A DNA stretch of 64,000 nt, taken from assembly GCF_019397265.1 (NCBI RefSeq), contig NZ_CP068985.1, forward strand, positions 2,770,501 to 2,834,500. The letters run 5' to 3'. Each line of letters starts with the position of its first letter. Position 1 is the stretch's first letter. Shown here one piece after another: positions 1 to 7,508 of the stretch. A program made the position numbers and the translations under genes. Source of the DNA: Nonomuraea coxensis DSM 45129 (GTDB lineage: Bacteria > Actinomycetota > Actinomycetes > Streptosporangiales > Streptosporangiaceae). The notes under the pieces are model-generated. The model saw only the letters and a program-made list of their open reading frames with translations. It made no database searches and was not told the DNA's origin.

Positions 1-1
1 A

Positions 2-784
2 CACCCCCGGTCCTGGGAGGTCATCGGCAACTACCTCCGCGCCGTACAGCCCATCCTGCTGCAATGGAGCACCCAGCACACCAGCCTGCGCGAAATCACC
101 CCTGAGCACATCAAAGCCGCGCTCGACAAGCTGACAGGCACTCCGGCGCAAGGTGCTCGAACCGGGTTGCGCAGCATCTTCTCCACCCTCAAACAGGAAC
201 GCGTCATCTTCCGGGACCCGACCCGCGCCATCGTCCTGCCCGCCATCCCCACGCTGCCGCTCCCGCTTCCCGACGACCAGGTCGGCGGCCTCATCAACCG
301 AGTCCATGCCCCGATCGAGCGGCTCATCGTCGCGCTCGTCGCCATCCACGCCCTGCACACCAAGGATCTGCCGGCGATCCTGCTACGCGACGTCGACACC
401 GCCAACGCCACCCTCAGCGTGCGCCGTGGCAAGCGCAGGCGGCACACCGTGCATCTCGATGCGTTCACCCAGACCCTGCTCACCGCGTGGCTGCAGGACC
501 GGCAACGGCGCTGGCCCACCAGTACCAACCCGCATCTGCTCATCACCGCGGCGGCCGCCTACCGCCATGATGACGCTTCCATCAGCATGGGCAGCGTCAT
601 CTCGATCTTCCGCCGGGCCGGTATCAGCGCCCGCCGGATCCGCGCAGACCGCCTGCTGTACGAAGCCAAGGTCACCACCGATCCCCTTCACCTCATGCGC
701 GTCTTAGGCGTGTCGGCCGGCACGGCGATGCGCTATGTTCACGCCGCTCATGCCGAACCCGCGTCGGTTCCGCCCGTCCGCTGA
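2..784 (+). CDS. Degenerate tyrosine-recombinase-like protein, N-terminus cut by window edge
   Basis: The frame is open from the first bases of the window, so the start lies outside. About 260 residues are visible. They show the layout of a tyrosine recombinase: a helical SAM-like arm-binding part (first ~70 residues), then a catalytic-like part with the typical basic hairpin (SVRRGKRRRHTVHLD) and a C-terminal MRYVHAAH resembling the segment carrying the nucleophilic Tyr. The other signature residues look eroded: the TGLR-like first arginine position reads HALH, the HxLR box reads ARRIR, and the LGH histidine is Val (VLGVS). It may therefore be inactive as a recombinase or act only in DNA binding. 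An IS5 remnant follows directly, so the surroundings are mobile-element debris. The fold assignment is by motif reading only. Confidence 0.55.
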   Translation, partial: HPRSWEVIGNYLRAVQPILLQWSTQHTSLREITPEHIKAALDKLTGTPAQGARTGLRSIFSTLKQERVIFRDPTRAIVLPAIPTLPLPLPDDQVGGLINRVHAPIERLIVALVAIHALHTKDLPAILLRDVDTANATLSVRRGKRRRHTVHLDAFTQTLLTAWLQDRQRRWPTSTNPHLLITAAAAYRHDDASISMGSVISIFRRAGISARRIRADRLLYEAKVTTDPLHLMRVLGVSAGTAMRYVHAAHAEPASVPPVR

Positions 785-811
785 CGCGAGCACATCCGCA
801 CTCCCCAACCG

Positions 812-968
812 CCGAAGTTCGACCCAGGAGGTTACAAAGCCCGGCACGCGGTCGAATGCGGGATCAACCGCCTCAAAGGGCACCACTCCGTGGCCACCTT
901 TGTATGACAAGCTCGCGGTCCGCTACAAGACGACCGTCCTCGTAGCGGCCATCAACGAGTGGCTGTGA
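812..968 (+). pseudogene. C-terminal remnant of an IS5-family transposase, frameshifted
   Basis: One frame from 818 reads FDPGGYKARHAVECGINRLK and runs into a stop near 905. The continuation KLAVRYKTTVLVAAINEWL lies in another frame and ends at 968. Together these match the well-known C-terminus of actinobacterial IS5-type transposases (RHAVECGINRLK..AVATRYDKLAVRYE..VAAINEWL). Only the last ~50 codons remain, with a frameshift near 890-905, so it is a dead fragment. The 969-1124 stretch after it shows nothing recognisable. Confidence 0.75.
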
Positions 969-1124
969 CCAGCACTTATCCAGAAGACTTAAGATGTGGA
1001 CGGTCAACGGCCACGTCGTGGCAACGCCGCGAGCTCCCCGGATGTCGACGGACTCCGCGTCCGGCACGGTGACGAAGTAATACGTCACGGCCCACGCCAG
1101 GATCACTCGGCCGGTGAAGACAAG

Positions 1125-1709
1125 TCACATCGAGTACCGCTCCCTGCCGAAGCCGCTGATCTCCACGTGCATCGCCCGAAGCTCGCGTATCGCGGCCGGA
1201 AGATCGCAGTCCTCGGGATAGGCGATGGCGTCCTCCCAGTGGAAATAGACTTGGTCCGACCGGGTCCAGGCCAGAAGGTCGACGATCCGCGTGAATGCCG
1301 ACGGGGCAAACGGCGGGACCGGATCCTCATCGTCGCCCTCGAGGTATGCCGTGGCACGCAGCTTCCGCCCCGCCAGCAGTTGCAGCCAGGCCGCCGCCGC
1401 GTAGGCTGATTGGGACACGAGGTGCCGATCCGGGTCCTGGTCCTCGGAATAGCACAGACCCACCTCGGTTAACTGCTCGTACACGGCGTCGACGTCGACC
1501 TGCTCTCCTGCGGCGGCCTTGCGCAGGCCACGCACCGCGTCCGGGGTCGACAGGGCGGGGTCATCGCTCAGCTCCTCGTCCTCGCGCTCGACGCGGTTGA
1601 GCAAGGGAGCAATCAGGCCATACAGGCAGGCCAACCGTGCCCGAGGGTCAAGCCTTTCGGCGAGCTCATCGATGATTGCCAGCCATTCGTCGTACGTCGT
1701 ATCCGTCAT
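1125..1709 (-). CDS. Hypothetical acidic protein
   Basis: The protein has 194 residues if started at the ATG at 1709 (MTDTTYDEWLAII); an upstream in-frame start at 1733 would add eight residues of non-conserved look. It is acidic and rich in helices, with no signal peptide or membrane segment. I recognise no domain. Codon use looks normal for the host, with GC-rich third positions, so it is probably a real gene stranded between two insertion-sequence genes. Function unknown. Confidence 0.6.
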   Translation of the reverse strand: MTDTTYDEWLAIIDELAERLDPRARLACLYGLIAPLLNRVEREDEELSDDPALSTPDAVRGLRKAAAGEQVDVDAVYEQLTEVGLCYSEDQDPDRHLVSQSAYAAAAWLQLLAGRKLRATAYLEGDDEDPVPPFAPSAFTRIVDLLAWTRSDQVYFHWEDAIAYPEDCDLPAAIRELRAMHVEISGFGRERYSM

Positions 1710-1743
1710 GCACGCATGGGTACCACACGGCACTGAGTCGTTC

Positions 1744-2640
1744 TCAGTAACCGAAGATCGCGTTGTGTGATGCCGATATGGTCCAATCGTGCTCGCGGTG
1801 CAGTAGCACGAGTGCGGCTCGGACGATCTGCCCGATGCGCCAGGGGTCGAGGCTGACTCGGCGCAGAGCCTTGAAGGTGACGGTGAGCAGGGCGTTCGCG
1901 CGTTCGCCGACGCCGCGCAGGCCCCGCAGCAGCTTGTTGTAGGTGTGCTGGTCGTCGCTGAGTATGGCCTGGCCGCGCTTCTTCTTCACCGGCACCCGGA
2001 TGACGTCGGCGGCGCCTTCATATCCCAGGTCGGCCAGGGCCGGCACCGTGTCCCGCGCGGTGGCCAGGGTGGCGATGATGCCGTGGGTGCGGGCGCAGGT
2101 CATGTCATGTTCGCGGCCGGGGCGTACGTCGGAGACCCACAACGGCCAGCCGTCCGGGGCGGAGATCACCTGGATGTTGCCGCCGTGGTGCTTGTGTTTG
2201 CCCGACCACCACAGGTCGGCGCCGTTCGGGCCGGGCGTGGCGACGCGGTCGGTGGCGATGACGATGCCGTCGAGGTTGACGTGAGTCAGGCCCGTGTCGG
2301 CTGCGCTGTCGAGCACCTGCCGCAGGCCGGGGGCGTGGGCTGCCAGGACGTCGATGCCTTCGTGCAGGTAGCGGTAGGCGGTCTTGCGGCTGATGTGGTG
2401 GTCGGTGGCCAGTTGCTTGATCCGGGTGTTGTCGAGGAACCAGCGAAGGATCAAGACTGCCTGGGCGAAGCAGCCCAGCGCCCGGCGTCCTTTGCGGGTG
2501 CCGCGACGGCGGCGTTCAGTGTGCAGCAGGGCGGCCAGGAACAGCACAGTCTCGCGACGTACGTCGAGGGTCGCGGTGTATGTGACACTAGTGGGCACGT
2601 GAAGCCTCTGGTTCTGAAGTTGATCTCTAGTCAAGACCAC
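1744..2640 (-). CDS. IS5-type transposase (DDE_Tnp_4, helix-turn-helix)
   Basis: The 298-residue protein has an N-terminal helix-turn-helix of the Tnp4 type (QLATDHHISRKTAYRYLHEGIDVLA) followed by a DDE nuclease domain. Visible acidic positions are the Asp in NLDGIVIATDRV, the Asp in DVRPGREHD and in DLGYEGA, and a Glu in GLRGVGERANALL, the usual layout of this group. The gene looks full length and uninterrupted, starting at GTG 2640. It would catalyse cut-and-paste movement of its own element. I could not find convincing terminal inverted repeats or a target duplication, so the element borders are not given. It sits within a run of broken genes. Confidence 0.85.
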   Translation of the reverse strand: MVLTRDQLQNQRLHVPTSVTYTATLDVRRETVLFLAALLHTERRRRGTRKGRRALGCFAQAVLILRWFLDNTRIKQLATDHHISRKTAYRYLHEGIDVLAAHAPGLRQVLDSAADTGLTHVNLDGIVIATDRVATPGPNGADLWWSGKHKHHGGNIQVISAPDGWPLWVSDVRPGREHDMTCARTHGIIATLATARDTVPALADLGYEGAADVIRVPVKKKRGQAILSDDQHTYNKLLRGLRGVGERANALLTVTFKALRRVSLDPWRIGQIVRAALVLLHREHDWTISASHNAIFGY

Positions 2641-2781
2641 TTCTACCAGGGGCTTTACGCTTGCTGATCACTAGGTTGGCTTGCCGGGTCCAAGGAGATC
2701 ACGCACAGCAACTGTTCGTTACCGACAACGGCTCACTGACATCCGGCGCACGGCCTGGCTTGATGCTCTACAACAACGGCC

Positions 2782-3183
2782 TCAGCCGTGCCCATCCAAA
2801 TCTCTCTGACTCCCGAACCTCAGCAACGGAATGTGCGACAGCCGAACAGGCGGCTCCACCAGTACCCAGATAGGAATCGAACCCGCCCTGCAGAAACTCC
2901 TTACAGCTGACCAGCGGACAGGTTCCGAACAATTCTCATCCAGGAATCTACGAACCCGCGCGCTTCCGGCCAGAGTGGACAGGCCCCACACCGCGAGGGT
3001 CTCGCGCACGAGCCGGCGCGCTGCGGCCACTGCTTCAGGTGCGGCGGGCAGGTCCCAGCTTGCCTCGTTGCCGTCTCGTGCGGGGGACGGAGCGAGCATC
3101 GGCGGGATTTCTTGCGGAGAGCCGTCGAGATGTCCTGCGACCGGATGGCGCGGGCCTCGATCGGGAAGGTCATGCGTGTTCAC
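2782..3183 (-). pseudogene. Truncated ATP-binding (anti-sigma-factor-like) protein, N-terminal part only
   Basis: The GTG start at 3183 overlaps the stop of the upstream small gene (GTGA), as in an operon. Residues ~38-70 read SWDLPAAPEAVAAARRLVRE..AVWGLSTLA, the usual N-terminus of actinobacterial HATPase_c proteins related to RsbW. The expected continuation (VVSELVTNA and the ATP-binding N and G boxes) is missing: after LSTLA the sequence becomes unrelated and ends at 2782. The gene was probably cut by recombination. The foreign tail contains a tRNA T-loop-like string at 2873-2883 (GGTTCGATTCC on the minus strand), which could be an old attachment-site scar. The 2641-2781 stretch holds nothing I recognise. 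Confidence 0.5.
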
Positions 3184-3464
3184 CGCGCCCACCCCTCCAG
3201 CCGGGCTGTCCAGAGCTTGATCGCCGCTGCCCTCTGCAGCCAGGGGCTCTCGCTGACGTGGGTGCTGGCGGACGAGCGTACGGTGCGGCGGATGAAGGCC
3301 AGGCCGGCCGCCTCGCACAGCTCGTACGACGTGGGGACGCAGCCGCAGGTGTGACTTCTGACCCTGATGGACACGGCCCTGTCTGTGGAGGCAGACCAGT
3401 TGATCTTGGTGAGACCGTTCTTGGCTGGTTTGAGGTGTGCGCTGTGGAAATCTTCCTTGCTCAT
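3180..3464 (-). CDS. Small hypothetical protein of a WhiJ-like neighbourhood
   Basis: This is a 94-residue basic protein starting MSKEDFHSAHLKPAKNGLTK. Its ATG at 3464 overlaps the TGA of the upstream gene (3461-3463), and its own stop overlaps the GTG of the truncated gene downstream, so three genes were translationally coupled. There is no signal peptide or membrane segment and I do not recognise a domain. The middle holds a CGC (SHTCGCVPT). Its position between ATP-binding-protein fragments suggests a role in the same regulatory unit, but no function can be assigned. Confidence 0.5.
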   Translation of the reverse strand: MSKEDFHSAHLKPAKNGLTKINWSASTDRAVSIRVRSHTCGCVPTSYELCEAAGLAFIRRTVRSSASTHVSESPWLQRAAAIKLWTARLEGWAR

Positions 3465-4000
3465 GCCGGCCGCTCTCCGTATGCGGCGGCATTGTCGGCG
3501 TTGGCTACCACGGCGAGGCACGTCTGCGGCTGGAGCGGGTGGACGGTGGCGAGGGCTGCGGGATGGTGTGGCGGAGCGGCGATCTCGGCCCAGATCACCT
3601 TGCCGCCGCACTGCGCGGGATAGGTCGCCCAACGACGAGCCAGTACGACCATGGCCGCCATGTGTTCGTCGAGGGACACCGGGTTCGGTGGGGTGGGATC
3701 GGTGTCCCAGACATCGATGATCAGCGCGTCGGCGCGACGGTGGGCGCGGATGCCGAGTACGGGAACGCGGGTGAAGTCGATACCGGCATAGCGGGGGTGG
3801 GGGTCGGGGTCGCCGGTGGTTTCCACCGCGCGGGCGATGAGGTGGGCGGCGGCCTGTTCGGCGGTGTGCTCGGCGGTGGCGAGGTCCCAGTTACGGGCGG
3901 CGATGCGGGCAAGCGTTGCGCCGATACTGATCGCGGTGTGCAGCGCCAGCAGCGTGAGCTCGGCCGCCGGGCACAGAACGGCCCTATACCGACTGTTCAC
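3461..4000 (-). CDS. Putative ATP-binding/HATPase-like regulatory protein
   Basis: The protein has 179 residues. The middle (residues ~30-110) resembles the histidine-kinase-type ATPase fold of actinobacterial anti-sigma-factor-like proteins: a helix rich in Ala (EHTAEQAAAHLIARAVETTG), then strands around GIRAHRRADALIIDVWDTDPTPP, which parallels the D-box strand and loop of RsbW relatives. The classical Asn box (ELVTNA) is not obvious, so the domain may be degenerate. The stop overlaps the start of the 94-residue gene. Such proteins often sit beside XRE/DUF397 pairs like the one at 4538-5581. The family call is tentative. Confidence 0.45.
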   Translation of the reverse strand: MNSRYRAVLCPAAELTLLALHTAISIGATLARIAARNWDLATAEHTAEQAAAHLIARAVETTGDPDPHPRYAGIDFTRVPVLGIRAHRRADALIIDVWDTDPTPPNPVSLDEHMAAMVVLARRWATYPAQCGGKVIWAEIAAPPHHPAALATVHPLQPQTCLAVVANADNAAAYGERPA

Positions 4001-4214
4001 GACGCCCCCCGCATGCGTGCAGGAACAAGGCAGCCGCCCGGAGCGGCGCGGATGTCATCTCGTCTGCCAGGCCGGACCGGCCCCGCATGGTCAGGGCTTC
4101 GCGTACGAGTCGGCGAGCTGTCTGCGCCGCCTTCGGGGTGGCGGGTTGGTCCCAGCATGTCTCCCCGCTGTCCTCGTGTACGGGGTTGGGGACGACGGGG
4201 TTAAGGTTCCTCAT
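3984..4214 (-). pseudogene. Fragment of an RsbW-like ATP-binding protein (N-terminus)
   Basis: The frame encodes 76 residues. CWDQPATPKAAQTARRLVREAL closely parallels the N-terminus of the truncated gene at 2782-3183 (SWDLPAAPEAVAAARRLVRE), so the two share ancestry. After GRSGLADEM the reading departs from the family and stops at 3984, 17 bases inside the next gene. Either this is the remnant of an older gene whose 3' part became the 179-residue frame downstream, or a short independent product. I favour a fragment. Confidence 0.4.
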
Positions 4215-4474
4215 AGGTCAGGGAGCTCCCAAATCCTGATCCAGTCCTCGGGCGGGTGGTTGCGTCACCACGCCCGAGGACGCCCTGGGCACTACTTCGG
4301 CTCATTGCGCTGAAAGGCGAGCGCGTTGCCATGCACCAAGCGACGAGACGTTCGCTGCCAAGTGCCAGCCCATATATGCGTATAGGCACGCTGCCTATCC
4401 AGTGCCGAGCCCACTCACACGCGGCCTCCATCACGAAGGGTCATGAGTAATATCCTCATAGTGACTTGCGGGCC

Positions 4475-4499
4475 TGAAACTTTCAAGGCGAAAGTTTCA
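4475..4499. promoter_or_regulatory. Paired palindrome, putative operator of the XRE regulator
   Basis: A perfect inverted repeat lies 38 bases before the XRE start: TGAAACTTTC (4475-4484), five bases, GAAAGTTTCA (4490-4499). Each arm is itself nearly palindromic (GAAANTTTC), so there are two stacked half-sites with centres 14 bases apart. The AT-rich arms stand out in this GC-rich DNA. The rest of the 4215-4537 gap shows no gene. Binding by the adjacent XRE protein is an inference from position and symmetry. Confidence 0.55.
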
Positions 4500-4537
4500 A
4501 CGTGGAGAATTGTCCTGCTTGGGGTCGAGGAGGAACT

Positions 4538-5380
4538 ATGGCAAGTCCGACAGTTCGCCGTCGTCGTCTCTCTGCCGAACTCGTCCGTCTGCGCGAGCAG
4601 GCAGGGCTTAGCGTCGAAGAGGCAGGCCGCCGGCTCGAATGGTCGCGCGGTCGCCTCAACAAGATGGAGGCCAACAAGTGGACCAGGCCGGATCTCGGCA
4701 ACATCCGGGCGTTGCTTGATCTGTACTCCGTGTCGGATCAGGCGCAGCGTGAGGCGATCCTGGCCTTGGCGCGTCAATCGCGAGAGAAGGGATGGTGGGC
4801 CAAGTACCAGGACATTTGGCGCGGTTCTCTTCCAGGGTTCGAAGCGGAAGCCTCCATGATCAGCACGTATGAGAACCTCCGCGTGCCTGGCCTGTTTCAA
4901 ACTGCGGATTATGCAACCGCGATCTTCAGAGGCAGCCAGGTGTTGGGCGACGATCAGATACATCGTCGCGTAGAGGCGCGGTTGGCGAGACAGGGCGTCC
5001 TGCACGGCGAGGCTCCACCCACCCTATGGACGGTGATCGACGAAGCCGCGCTGACCAAGGCCGTAGGCGGGCCTTCTGTGATGCGGAATCAACTGCAGCA
5101 CATCGTCGAGGTGGCCTCGCGCCCAAACGTCTTCGTGCAGGTACTACCGGACTCGGTCGGCGCTCACGCCGCGATGGACGGCCCATTCACGATCTTGGAC
5201 TTCCCGGAACAGGGCGATCAGAGCCTCGTCTACATCGAGACGGCGACGAGTGACCTCTATCTGGAGGCTCGCGAAGAGCTCGCCCGTTATAGGCTGATCT
5301 TTGACCTCATAAGGTCATCAGCTCTCAGTCCAGATTCGTCTATGACGTATCTGGCGAAGCTGATCGAGAGACTGAACTAG
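4538..5380 (+). CDS. WhiJ-like XRE-family regulator with DUF5753 domain
   Basis: The 280-residue protein has an N-terminal XRE helix-turn-helix (residues ~8-65, RLREQAGLSVEEAGRRLEWS followed by LNKMEANKW) and a C-terminal DUF5753 domain (residues ~80-275, ENLRVPGLFQTADYA, QVLPDSVGAHAAMDGPF). The start is ATG 4538, 4 bases after a strong GAGGAGG; an upstream in-frame start at 4502 lacks this support. Proteins of this type (WhiJ and SCO4441-like) act with a DUF397 partner in controlling differentiation and secondary metabolism in actinomycetes. Here the DUF397 gene follows nine bases downstream. The palindrome at 4475-4499 probably serves autoregulation. Target genes cannot be told from the sequence. 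Confidence 0.9.
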   Translation: MASPTVRRRRLSAELVRLREQAGLSVEEAGRRLEWSRGRLNKMEANKWTRPDLGNIRALLDLYSVSDQAQREAILALARQSREKGWWAKYQDIWRGSLPGFEAEASMISTYENLRVPGLFQTADYATAIFRGSQVLGDDQIHRRVEARLARQGVLHGEAPPTLWTVIDEAALTKAVGGPSVMRNQLQHIVEVASRPNVFVQVLPDSVGAHAAMDGPFTILDFPEQGDQSLVYIETATSDLYLEAREELARYRLIFDLIRSSALSPDSSMTYLAKLIERLN

Positions 5381-5389
5381 GAGGTGCTC

Positions 5390-5581
5390 ATGGACCCTTT
5401 CCTTGTCTGGAGAAAGAGCTCCTATTCCGGGTCAGGTGACAACTGCGTCGAGGTCGCCGAGCTCCCTGATGGCGGCCGGGCCGTACGAGACTCAAAAGAC
5501 CCGCGTGGGCCAGCTCTTGCATTCACGGTTACTGAGTGGAGGGCGTTCATCAGAGCTGTCAAGGAGGGCGGGTTCGACTGA
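5390..5581 (+). CDS. DUF397 domain protein, partner of the XRE regulator
   Basis: This 63-residue protein carries the complete DUF397 signature: WRKSSYSGSGDNCVEVAE, then VRDSKDPRGPALAFT and WRAFIRAVKEGGFD. The start ATG at 5390 has GGAGGTG just upstream; the GTG inside that string is a less likely start. It lies nine bases after the XRE stop, so the two form one transcript. DUF397 proteins of WhiJ-like systems modulate their cognate XRE protein. A hairpin follows the stop directly. Confidence 0.92.
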   Translation: MDPFLVWRKSSYSGSGDNCVEVAELPDGGRAVRDSKDPRGPALAFTVTEWRAFIRAVKEGGFD

Positions 5582-5599
5582 CCCGACGATGTCGTCGGG
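5582..5599. terminator. Hairpin terminator after the XRE-DUF397 pair
   Basis: CCCGACGA and TCGTCGGG form a perfect stem around a TG (functionally a 7-bp stem with a 4-base loop), beginning on the base after the DUF397 stop codon. No T-run follows, which is common in actinobacteria. Confidence 0.6.
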
Positions 5600-6072
5600 C
5601 CGGCAATGCGTAGCAGGTCGTCAGATCAAGCTATCTTCCCTCATGCTTGTTTGAGACCCTGCTCGCGGTCGCGTAAGACCTCCAGCAGGACTCTCCCGAG
5701 GGGTTGGGTGACGGTCTTGGCCGGTCCGGGGGGCTGTCAGCAGCTGGAACCGGTTCGCAACCACGTCCTGGCGCACAGAATCCCAACCCATCCCGAGTGA
5801 AGACTGTTCGTTGACTTAGTTCACGCTTCCGCCTGAGTTGAAGAACCTATATCCAAACTAATCCCCATGGAACATGGGGCGTCCATTTCTTGGCTGATGC
5901 GCAACATTCTGGAGTCGCACAAGGGGTGATTTACGGTATCTGTGCTGGTTGGTCCAGGATTTGCCGCACGCTTGGCTCTGGAACCTGCCTTCTTATCGGA
6001 AAGGCGAATAAACGGGGAAAGGGGTGGCCGAAATCGTGGGAATTCCTTTGGATATCCGACGCTTCGCCCGGC
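5600..6072. other. Non-coding stretch of about 470 bases
   Basis: No reading frame here has the codon bias of the host, and nothing matches a known RNA or repeat. GC content falls locally around 5800-5890. A short 64-codon frame at 5606-5800 looks random. It probably represents decayed accessory DNA between the WhiJ-like unit and the 3' end of the MFS gene. Confidence 0.5.
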
Positions 6073-7488
6073 TCACGCATCCTCGCCGCCGCGCTGCTCG
6101 GGAGAACGCGCTGTCGGCGTGCCGCGGGCGGAGTCCAGGACGCGGGCCGCGTCGCGCTCGTACGGGCCGCGCGCCGTCACGGTGAGCAGCCCTCCGACCA
6201 GTACGGGAAGGGTCATGACGAGCAGGGCGGTGGTGAGGGAGCCGGTCCGGTCGGAGAGGATGCCCACGATCAGCGGTCCGACGGCGGTGGCGCCCCCGGC
6301 GACGAGCTGGGCGAGGGCGAAGGCGATGCCTCGGGAAGAGGCCCCGATCACGTCGGCGAGCGACGCGGTCAGGTTGGGGGTGGCCGTCGACATCAGGATG
6401 ACCGCGACGGCCGTCAGCAGGGCGAACGGCACCAGGGCGCGGGGGGCGGCGAGCAGCGCGACGGCCATGACGATCGCGCCCGCGACGACGCCGCAGCCGC
6501 CGACGAGCACCCGGCCGCCCTTGCGGGTGACGTGCGCGCGGCGTCCCAGCCACGCCCCGGCGAGGGTGCCGGTGATCACTCCGATGACGGTGACCATGCC
6601 GCCCAGCGCTCCGGCCTGCCCGGCCGGCAGGGCGAAGGTGCGGCCGATCAGCGTGGGCATCCAGTAGAAGAGTCCGGCGACGCCCATGCCCAGCGTGGCC
6701 AGGCCGACGGTGACGATGACGAGCGTGCGTACGGCGAGCACGTCCCGCACCTGCCGCCCGAGCCGCGGCGGCGTCGCCCGGGGCGGCTCGGCGCCGCCCA
6801 GGGGAGCACCGCCGGTGGGGGCTGTGGCGGCCCCGGCGGTGACCCGGTCGAGGAGGCCGCGGGCCGGCTCGCGCAGCCGCAGGCAGATCGCGGCGGTGAG
6901 CAGGCCGGGGATCGCCATCAGCAGGAACGCCGCCCGCCAGCCGAAGGCCTGCCCGAGCACCGCGCCGAGAACCGTGCCGATCCCGCCCAGGTGCGCCGAC
7001 ATCCGCGTCCAGCCGAACGCCTTCGCCCGGCTGATCGGCGGATAGTAGTCGGCCAGCAGGCTGCCGGTCGCCGGGTTGTCGACGTGCTCGGCCGCGGCCA
7101 GCGCCATGCGGGTCAGGAAGAAGACGGCGAATCCCGGGGCGAGGCCGCTGCCCGTCGTGGCCAGGGCCCAGAGGAAGACCATGACGGTGATGACGCGGGT
7201 CCGGCTGAAACGGTCGGCGAGGTATCCGGCGGGGATGGCGACCGCCGCCGCCGCGATCGCCGAGCCGGTGGGGATCGCCCCGGCGACGGTGTCGCCGATG
7301 CCCCATTCGGCCTGGATCAGCGGGAGGAGGCCGCTGAGCAGGCCGGCCTCGATCCGGTCCACCAGGCCGACCAGGAACAGGATGACGAGCGGCGCCCAGC
7401 CGTAGGGGGCCGGGTCGCCGGCGCGGATGCCGCCGGGAGGGGGAGCCCCCCAGCGGCGCCGCGGCAGGGGGTGGACGTCGTCACGCAT
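6073..7488 (-). CDS. MFS transporter
   Basis: The 471-residue protein shows about 12 hydrophobic segments and MFS loop motifs: AGYLADRFSRTRVI after helix 2 and GAWLGRRAHVTRKGGR between helices 8 and 9. The start ATG at 7488 begins MRDDVHPLPRRRW. The frame stays open upstream through the lipase gene, but that part is out-of-frame shadow. It lies 20 bases downstream of the lipase gene, so the two are probably co-transcribed. The substrate is unknown; the spinster/sugar-phosphate-like architecture suggests export of a small organic molecule. Confidence 0.85.
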   Translation of the reverse strand: MRDDVHPLPRRRWGAPPPGGIRAGDPAPYGWAPLVILFLVGLVDRIEAGLLSGLLPLIQAEWGIGDTVAGAIPTGSAIAAAAVAIPAGYLADRFSRTRVITVMVFLWALATTGSGLAPGFAVFFLTRMALAAAEHVDNPATGSLLADYYPPISRAKAFGWTRMSAHLGGIGTVLGAVLGQAFGWRAAFLLMAIPGLLTAAICLRLREPARGLLDRVTAGAATAPTGGAPLGGAEPPRATPPRLGRQVRDVLAVRTLVIVTVGLATLGMGVAGLFYWMPTLIGRTFALPAGQAGALGGMVTVIGVITGTLAGAWLGRRAHVTRKGGRVLVGGCGVVAGAIVMAVALLAAPRALVPFALLTAVAVILMSTATPNLTASLADVIGASSRGIAFALAQLVAGGATAVGPLIVGILSDRTGSLTTALLVMTLPVLVGGLLTVTARGPYERDAARVLDSARGTPTARSPEQRGGEDA

Positions 7489-7508
7489 GACACACCAGTG
7501 CCGGTCGC

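Noticed and set aside
1700..2700. Terminal inverted repeats and target duplication of the IS5-type element
   Set aside because: I compared the flanks on both sides of 1744-2640 and found no convincing inverted repeat, so the element ends are left open.
2820..2900. A complete tRNA gene on the minus strand
   Set aside because: Only the T-loop consensus is present; the T-stem pairs poorly and no acceptor, D-arm or anticodon arm can be folded.
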